DNA of 5,266 nt, taken from assembly GCA_016180705.1 (NCBI GenBank), contig JACPAU010000041.1:1-5266 (forward strand). Direction: 5' to 3'. The first letter of the stretch is position 1; each line of letters starts with the position of its first letter. Both the position numbers and the translations under genes were made by a program. The DNA is from Candidatus Methylomirabilota bacterium (GTDB lineage: Bacteria > Methylomirabilota > Methylomirabilia > Methylomirabilales > JACPAU01). Positions 1-5,266 of this stretch are shown piece by piece. The notes beneath the pieces are model-generated. The model had not been told where the DNA came from. It was given only the letters and a program-made list of their open reading frames with translations, and did not search any database.

Positions 1-541
1 CGGCGTAGAGCGGCTTTTTCCGGTGCCGCATGGCGGCGTACGGAGAGTTGGCCGTGTGGGCGATCGGGATGTAGCCGGCCGGGAGGCGCAGGACCTTGTC
101 CCCGTGGCTCATCCAGACCCGGGTTGTCGGGCCGAGGCCGGCGAGCAGGTCCCCGGCATCGTCCACGTGCAGATCGGCGTGGCCGTACTCCCGGGCGCCC
201 GCAGCCACCACCTCGCCCCCGAGCAGATGGGCCATGAGTTGCATCCCGTAGCAGATGCCCAGGACTGGGATGCGCCCATCCAGGAGGTCCCGCCCCACGG
301 TCGGCGCGTCGCGGTCGTACACACTGGCCGGCCCGCCCGAGAGGATGATCCCCTTGGGGGCGAAGGCGGCGATCCGCTCCGGCGTGGCGTTGAACGGGAA
401 GATCTCGCAGTACACCCCGGCTTCGCGGACGCGGCGGGCGATCAGTTGCGTGTACTGGGCGCCGAAGTCCAGGACCAGCACCCGGTCCTTGGGCGCCGCC
501 GCCGGGGTGCGCCGCTTCGCGCCGGGCTGTTTTCGAGCCAT
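1..541 (-). CDS. guaA: GMP synthase (glutamine-hydrolysing), N-terminal glutamine amidotransferase part, partial
   Basis: GMP synthase converts XMP to GMP using ATP and ammonia taken from glutamine; it is cytoplasmic and is the last step of guanine nucleotide synthesis. Only the first 180 codons lie in the window, and the reading frame is open to the low-coordinate edge. They cover most of the class I glutamine amidotransferase domain: DFGAQYTQLIARRVRE at residues 25-40, the oxyanion-type LSGGPASVYD at 67-76, the nucleophile motif GICYGMQ at 95-101 with Cys97, and WMSHGDKV at 143-150. The catalytic His and Glu, the ATP-pyrophosphatase domain and the dimerisation domain would lie outside the window. 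The ATG at 541 is preceded by GGAG at 551-554 (9-nt spacing). A basic, Ala/Pro-rich stretch of about 18 residues precedes the domain. The start overlaps the upstream stop codon by one base (TGATG), so coupled translation is likely. The identity is secure. Confidence 0.96.
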   Translation of the reverse strand, partial: MARKQPGAKRRTPAAAPKDRVLVLDFGAQYTQLIARRVREAGVYCEIFPFNATPERIAAFAPKGIILSGGPASVYDRDAPTVGRDLLDGRIPVLGICYGMQLMAHLLGGEVVAAGAREYGHADLHVDDAGDLLAGLGPTTRVWMSHGDKVLRLPAGYIPIAHTANSPYAAMRHRKKPLYA

Positions 542-888
542 CAGTCGTGACTCCAGGAAACGCGGGCGGCAGCGGTCGCGGCGTCATCCGTCGCCCGCAC
601 GACCCCCGCGAAGCCCGCCACTCCCCCGGGCGCCAGGCTCGACGGGCTCACCGGGTACGGGGCCTCCGCCACCGCCTTGCGCTCCCCGTCCATGGCCTCG
701 ACCGTCACGCGCAGGTCCCGGACCTCGTAGGCACACCGGTTCCGGATCTCCCCCCGGACCAGGAAGTTGAGCCCCTGCCGGAAGAACCGGGAAGTGATCC
801 CGACACACGGCTCGTGTTCGGGGGCGGCGGGCAAGGGAGCGAGCAGGAAGAGGAGGAGCGGGACGGGCAAGATGAGCCGGCGCCGCAT
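541..888 (-). CDS. Small exported FxLYD-like protein of unknown function between guaB and guaA
   Basis: This 115-residue protein has an N-terminal signal peptide: MRRR, then a Leu/Pro-rich hydrophobic core at residues 5-20, with a possible cleavage site near Ala21-Ala22. The mature part should be periplasmic or extracellular. There is no lipobox, because Cys28 follows His-Glu-Pro. Residues 40-100 read like an FxLYD-type beta-sandwich: a strand with GEIRNRC at 46-52, a strand with RDLRVTVEAMDG at 57-68, and a Pro/Ser-rich turn leading to LAPGGVAGFAG at 85-95. Cys28 and Cys52 could form a disulfide after export. The FxLYD assignment rests on pattern only. The ATG at 888 has a strong ribosome-binding site, GGAGG at 895-899 (6-nt spacing). 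The stop overlaps the guaA start, and guaB ends 57 bp upstream, so the gene is probably cotranscribed with both. A link to purine metabolism is not evident. Signal peptide, start and neighbours support a real gene. Confidence 0.82.
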   Translation of the reverse strand: MRRRLILPVPLLLFLLAPLPAAPEHEPCVGITSRFFRQGLNFLVRGEIRNRCAYEVRDLRVTVEAMDGERKAVAEAPYPVSPSSLAPGGVAGFAGVVRATDDAATAAARVSWSHD

Positions 889-894
889 CCGCGG

Positions 895-899
895 CCTCC
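895..899 (-). promoter_or_regulatory. Ribosome-binding site of the small exported protein gene
   Basis: GGAGG on the minus strand, 6 nt before the ATG at 888. It supports this start and supports the short reading frame as a real gene between guaB and guaA. Confidence 0.7.
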
Positions 900-923
900 G
901 AGCGCGAAACGCGGAAGGCGGGT

Positions 924-938
924 CGCGGCGGCGCCGCG
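924..938 (-). other. GC-only hairpin in the gap after guaB
   Basis: A perfect 6-bp inverted repeat, CGCGGC / GCCGCG, with a 3-nt loop lies just after the guaB stop codon (946-948) and before the ribosome-binding site of the next gene. No T tract follows on the transcribed strand, so it is not a standard intrinsic terminator. It might protect guaB mRNA ends or reduce read-through. In DNA this GC-rich it could also be chance. Confidence 0.3.
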
Positions 939-945
939 CCCCGGG

Positions 946-2460
<1,515 letters not shown>

Positions 2461-2466
2461 TCAGGG

Positions 2467-2495
2467 ACGCTACCACAAAATGTTGGGGCCGTCAA
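2467..2495 (-). promoter_or_regulatory. Predicted sigma-70-type promoter of guaB
   Basis: On the minus strand the -35 box is TTGACG (2490-2495, 5 of 6 consensus), followed by an ideal 17-nt spacer and a -10 box TAGCGT (2467-2472), which keeps the most conserved first, second and last bases of TATAAT. It lies in the only sizeable gap upstream of guaB, just after the trpS stop codon, and the spacer is AT-richer than its surroundings. The expected start is near 2459-2461, giving a leader of about 48 nt. The same -10 hexamer recurs in the promoter predicted upstream of the M50 protease gene. Confidence 0.62.
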
Positions 2496-2515
2496 CCCCG
2501 TGGCCCGCCCTCCCC

Positions 2516-3387
2516 TTAGAGCAGGTGCATGGCCTCCCGGGCCTCCTTCAGCGTGGCGGCGGCTACCGTTCGCGCCCGAGCCGAGCCCTCGTTCAAGACC
2601 TCGGCGCTCTGGGCCGGCCTGGCGATGAGCTCCTCGCGCTTCTCGCGGATCGGAGTGAGGACCGGGAGCATGTGCTGCAGGAGGACGTCCTTGCAGTCCA
2701 GGCAGCCGAAGAGCGCCCGGGTGCAGCCCGGGATGATCGTCTGCTCCCGGACCCCGATGGGCGTGAAGACCTTGTGCAGGTCGTAGACGGGGCACTTGTC
2801 GGGATCGCCGGGGTCGCTCCGCCGCTTCCGGGCCGGGTCGGTCACCATGGGGCGGACCTTAAGACGGGGCGGTAGAAGTTGTTGAAGCGGCGGGCGATCT
2901 CCCGGGTGAGCTCGATGTGGGGCAGCTGGTCCTGCCCGACGGGGACGTAGTTCGCCTTGTAGATCAGGATGTCGGCCGCCTGGAGGACCGGGTAGCCCAG
3001 GAAGCCGTAGGTGGAGAGGTCCTTGTTCGGATTCGCCTCCTGCTGCTCCTTGTAGGTGGGGACCCGCTTCAGCCACGGCTCCGGGGTGATCATCGAGAAG
3101 AGCAGGTGCAGTTCCGCGTGCTCCGGGACCCGGGACTGGACGAAGAGGACCGCGCGCTCCGGATCCAGGCCGGCCGCCAGCATGTCCGCCGCCATCTCCC
3201 GGATGTTGGCTTGGAGGTCGTTCGTTTCCGCGTAGTCGGTGGTCAGCGCGTGCCAGTCGGCGACGAAGAAGAAGCACTCGTAGTCTCGCTGGAGGGCGAT
3301 CCAGTTCTGGAGCGCCCCCGCGAGGTTGCCCAGGTGCAGGCGCCCGCTCGGGCGCATCCCGCTCAGCACGCGCTCGCGCTTGCTCAT
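2516..3387 (-). pseudogene. trpS: Tryptophan--tRNA ligase gene broken by an internal deletion and frameshift
   Basis: TrpS charges tRNA-Trp with tryptophan using ATP. The 5' frame (ATG at 3387, GGAGG at 3398-3402 with a long 10-nt spacing) encodes GRLHLGN at residues 15-21 (the HIGH-type motif), FFVADWHALTTDYAET at 40-55, ERVP-like KRVPTYKEQQ at 107-116, STYGFLGYPVLQAADILIY at 125-143 and VGQDQLPHIELTREIARRFN at 150-169. After Val175 it loses the family pattern and stops at TGA 2842-2844. The shifted frame resumes from 2860 with KVRPMVTDPARKRRSDPGDP and runs 114 residues through CPVYDLHKVF, GCTRALFGCLDCK and a helical C-terminus to TAA at 2516-2518. The two parts give about 291 residues against a usual 325-335. 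What is absent is the segment normally carrying the KMSKS ATP-binding loop. The missing length must be 3n+1 bases. As written, no active enzyme can be made. Since trpS is normally essential, an assembly or sequencing error, or a second intact copy elsewhere, should be considered. The gene follows the M50 gene by 49 bp and is probably cotranscribed with it. Confidence 0.93.
2858..2863. other. trpS: CTTAAG palindrome at the trpS deletion/frameshift junction
   Basis: The change of reading frame falls at or beside this hexamer: upstream, codon 175 (GTC) begins at 2865; downstream, the conserved Lys-Val codons (AAG GTC) begin at 2860. Such an AT-rich hexamer is conspicuous in this GC-rich gene. 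It marks where the missing segment would be restored. Confidence 0.6.
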
Positions 3388-3421
3388 CCGATGTCCGCCT
3401 CCCGGGTCGAGCGCCGCCCCC

Positions 3422-3436
3422 CGGCCGCCCCGGCCG
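3422..3436 (-). other. GC-only hairpin directly after the M50 protease gene
   Basis: CGGCCG repeated with a 3-nt spacer forms a perfect 6-bp stem (the hexamer is its own reverse complement) immediately after the TAG stop at 3437-3439 and upstream of trpS. There is no T tract, so termination is not predicted. It may be an mRNA-stabilising stem or just a by-product of base composition. Confidence 0.25.
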
Positions 3437-4066
3437 CTACAGCAGCAGGGTGATCAGGAAGTTGATGGGGGGCGCCATGACGTAGTCCACCGCTCGGCTT
3501 ACGATCAGGAGCAGGAGCAGGACCATCCCGTACGGCTCCAGCCGGGAGTAGGCAGCCGCCTGCCCGGGCGGGAGCAGGCCGCTCAGGACCCGGCTGCCGT
3601 CGATGGGCGGGACGGGGATGATGTTGAAGATGGCCAGGACGACGTTGTAGATCACGCTCCACCTGAGCATCAGGACCAGCGGGGCCACCAGCCAGAAGAC
3701 ACCCGGACCCACGCGCAACTCCCCGATGAGACGGAGGATCATGGCGCTCCCCGCCGCCAGTCCCAGGTTGGTGAGGGGTCCGGCCAGCGCCACCCACATC
3801 AGACCGCGCCGGGGGTGGTCGAAGTAGAGGTGGTTGACCGGGACCGGCTTCGCCCAGCCGAACCGGAAGAACAGGAGCGCCAGCGTCCCGACCGGGTCCA
3901 GGTGGACGAGGGGGTTCATGGTGAGCCGCCCCTGCGCCCGCGCCGTGGGGTCCCCGAGTTTGTTCGCCGTCCAGGCGTGGGCGTACTCGTGCGCCGTCAG
4001 GGCGAGAAGCAACGGCGGGATCATGACCGCAAACTCGCGGATCCGGGCGGCGAAATCTTCCCACAC
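3437..4066 (-). CDS. Site-2 protease family (M50) membrane zinc metalloprotease
   Basis: This 209-residue integral membrane protein belongs to the short M50 / site-2 protease group, which cleaves peptide bonds within or near the membrane. The zinc-binding motif HEYAH is at residues 26-30, inside the first hydrophobic segment (about 12-31), with Glu27 as the catalytic base. The third zinc ligand is Asp156 in NIIPVPPIDGSRV (148-160), typical of the family. NPLVHLDPVGT at 51-61 and GWAKPVPVN at 70-78 are also characteristic. Further hydrophobic segments lie at about 90-115, 122-150, 178-190 and 199-209. No PDZ domain is present, so it is unlike RseP. The substrate cannot be told from sequence. 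The start is a GTG; the only upstream ATG nearby (4076) is out of frame, and the in-frame stretch back to a TAG at 4112-4114 holds no other usual start. The ribosome-binding site is weak. A promoter lies just upstream, and trpS follows by 49 bp. Confidence 0.93.
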   Translation of the reverse strand: MWEDFAARIREFAVMIPPLLLALTAHEYAHAWTANKLGDPTARAQGRLTMNPLVHLDPVGTLALLFFRFGWAKPVPVNHLYFDHPRRGLMWVALAGPLTNLGLAAGSAMILRLIGELRVGPGVFWLVAPLVLMLRWSVIYNVVLAIFNIIPVPPIDGSRVLSGLLPPGQAAAYSRLEPYGMVLLLLLIVSRAVDYVMAPPINFLITLLL

Positions 4067-4108
4067 CGAGCGACATCCCCATCGCGCCGGAGAGCGAAAG
4101 TCGCGGCC

Positions 4109-4138
4109 ACGCTAGCATTCGGTCCCCGGAACTGTCAA
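4109..4138 (-). promoter_or_regulatory. Predicted sigma-70-type promoter of the M50 protease - trpS unit
   Basis: On the minus strand a perfect -35 box TTGACA (4133-4138) is followed by an 18-nt spacer and a -10 box TAGCGT (4109-4114). The -35 box overlaps the TGA stop codon of the tRNA nucleotidyltransferase gene (4135-4137). The expected start near 4101-4103 leaves a leader of about 36 nt before the GTG at 4066. The identical -10 hexamer upstream of guaB supports both predictions. Confidence 0.6.
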
Positions 4139-5266
4139 CCCGCGGCGGGGACGTGGGCGGCGAAGCGGCGTCGGACGAACCGCTCCTCGTCGTCGCGGCT
4201 CGCAAGTTTCCCGTCCAGGCGGGCGTAGCGGAGGGAGTTGAGAATGTCCCGGTAGATGGGGCCGGGGCGGATCCCCAGCCCCTTCAGGTCATCGCCGGTG
4301 AGGAGCGGCCGGACGGCGGCGTAGCGGGTCAGGTAGTCCGAGACCGCGCGCTCGACCGCCGGTGACGGCGGCCTCGCCATGAGGAGCAGGACCGCCTCGA
4401 GGGGGATGTCTTCCAGCAGCCGGGTGATGAGGCCGGGGGTGAGCGGCCGGTCCTTGGCGAACTGCCGCCGGAGCGCCCGGAACGTCGTGAGGGCCTCGCT
4501 CAGGTCCGTGAGGCGGCCGGGCGGGAGGCCGAGCCGGCGGGCGACGCGCCGGGCCTCGGGCGGGGGGCACTCCGAGACCCAGGCCAGGAGGTACAGGAGC
4601 CAGGGGGTGGGGCCTGCGGGCCGGTGCAGGAGGCGGTACCAGGAGAGGACCTCCCCGACCCGCTCCAGGAGCGCCTGTTCCGCCTTCCCCCCTTTGAGGC
4701 GGGGATGGATCGCCTCCGGGACCCCGAAGCCCTCGAGCACCTTGAGGACCGCCGCGGGCCGCGCCTCCTGGAAGATCAGTTTCAGTTCCGTGAGGATCCG
4801 GGCGCCCGAGAGCTTGTCCAGGAGGCGCAGGCGGACGGCGTTCTTGATGAGGCGCTCCGACTGCTTCGCGATGGTGAAGCCGTACCGGACGGCGAAGCGC
4901 GCGGCCCGGAGGATGCGGGTCGGATCCTCCACGAAGGAGAGGCTGTGCAGGACCCGGATCACGCCGTCCCGCACGTCCCGGCTCCCGCCGAAGAAGTCGA
5001 GCAGCCGCCCGTAGTCCCCGCTGTGCAGCCCCACCGCCAGGGCGTTGATGGTGAAGTCCCGCCGGTACAGGTCGAGCCGGATGCTGCCGTGCTCCACCGT
5101 GGGCAGCGCGGCCGGGTGCTCGTAGTACTCGGTCCGCGCCGAGGCCACATCCACCCTGGAGCCGTCGGGCAGGCTCACCACGGCGGTCCCGAACTTCCGG
5201 TGGCTCCGGACCGTCCCGCCCATGCGGGCCGCGAAGGCCTCGGCGAAGGCGATCCCGTCCCCCTCC
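4135..5266 (-). CDS. tRNA nucleotidyltransferase (CCA-adding/poly(A) polymerase superfamily), C-terminal 376 codons, partial
   Basis: Class II tRNA nucleotidyltransferases add all or part of the 3' CCA end to tRNAs. The frame is open to the high-coordinate edge, so the true start lies outside; the first ATG at 5223 is internal, since family-like sequence (EGDGIAFAEAFAAR) precedes it. Counting from the first whole codon: the carboxylate strand RVDVASARTE at 37-46 (Asp39), RRDFTINALAVGL at 68-80 (ribose-selecting motif B), LLDFFGG at 88-94, EDPTRILRAARF at 113-124 (motif C), LSGARILTEL at 152-161 (motif D, which includes part of the nucleotide-recognition region), and a C-terminal TGDDLKGLGIRPGPIYRDIL at 323-342. 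The EYYEHPAALPTVE and LHSLSFVEDP wording is typical of the long forms that carry DHH and CBS domains before the transferase. The first catalytic Asp pair and any such domains lie outside, so CCA-, CC- or A-adding activity cannot be decided. It ends 68 bp before the M50 gene. Confidence 0.93.
   Translation of the reverse strand, partial: EGDGIAFAEAFAARMGGTVRSHRKFGTAVVSLPDGSRVDVASARTEYYEHPAALPTVEHGSIRLDLYRRDFTINALAVGLHSGDYGRLLDFFGGSRDVRDGVIRVLHSLSFVEDPTRILRAARFAVRYGFTIAKQSERLIKNAVRLRLLDKLSGARILTELKLIFQEARPAAVLKVLEGFGVPEAIHPRLKGGKAEQALLERVGEVLSWYRLLHRPAGPTPWLLYLLAWVSECPPPEARRVARRLGLPPGRLTDLSEALTTFRALRRQFAKDRPLTPGLITRLLEDIPLEAVLLLMARPPSPAVERAVSDYLTRYAAVRPLLTGDDLKGLGIRPGPIYRDILNSLRYARLDGKLASRDDEERFVRRRFAAHVPAAG

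Noticed and set aside
3384..4205. A minus-strand frame of 273 codons overlapping the M50 gene in another phase
   Set aside because: The translation is Pro/Ala/Gly/Arg-rich with no domain, whereas the neighbouring phase encodes the complete metalloprotease.
3326..4228. Plus-strand open frame of 300 codons opposite the M50 protease gene
   Set aside because: Low-complexity Arg/Gln/Asp/His-rich translation, antisense to a protein with HEYAH and NIIPVPPIDG motifs; a compositional shadow.

Overview
This is a very GC-rich stretch of bacterial chromosome, tightly packed with housekeeping genes that all lie on the minus strand, so transcription runs from high to low coordinates. In that order it holds: the 3' three-quarters or so of a tRNA nucleotidyltransferase (CCA/poly(A) polymerase superfamily, of the type usually fused to CBS and DHH domains); a compact M50 membrane zinc metalloprotease; a broken tryptophanyl-tRNA synthetase gene (trpS); guaB (IMP dehydrogenase); a small secreted FxLYD-like protein of unknown role; and the 5' third of guaA (GMP synthase), which runs off the low-coordinate end.

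The nucleotidyltransferase - M50 protease - trpS order and the CBS/DHH-type nucleotidyltransferase recall high-GC Gram-negative lineages such as Deltaproteobacteria-like, Methylomirabilota or Rokubacteria genomes. This is an inference from gene style and composition, not a demonstrated assignment. Nothing suggests a plasmid, phage, transposon, CRISPR array or other mobile DNA.

Two transcription units are suggested. A near-consensus sigma-70-type promoter (TTGACA, 18-nt spacer, TAGCGT) starts at the stop codon of the nucleotidyltransferase gene and would drive the M50 protease and trpS. A second one (TTGACG, 17-nt spacer, TAGCGT) lies between trpS and guaB and would drive guaB, the small secreted protein and guaA. 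A perfect 7-bp hairpin sits almost at the predicted 5' end of the guaB transcript. Within the gua unit, guaB makes XMP from IMP and guaA aminates XMP to GMP. The stop codon of the small gene overlaps the guaA start by one base (TGATG), which suggests translational coupling.

The clearest anomaly is in trpS. The N-terminal Rossmann region and the C-terminal anticodon-binding region are both well preserved. About 40 codons between them, including the whole KMSKS loop, are absent, and the reading frame shifts at the junction near 2858-2865. This is either a real inactivating deletion or an assembly/sequencing error. I see no convincing new biological system here; the remaining points of interest are the secreted protein inside the guaBA unit and the regulatory layout.
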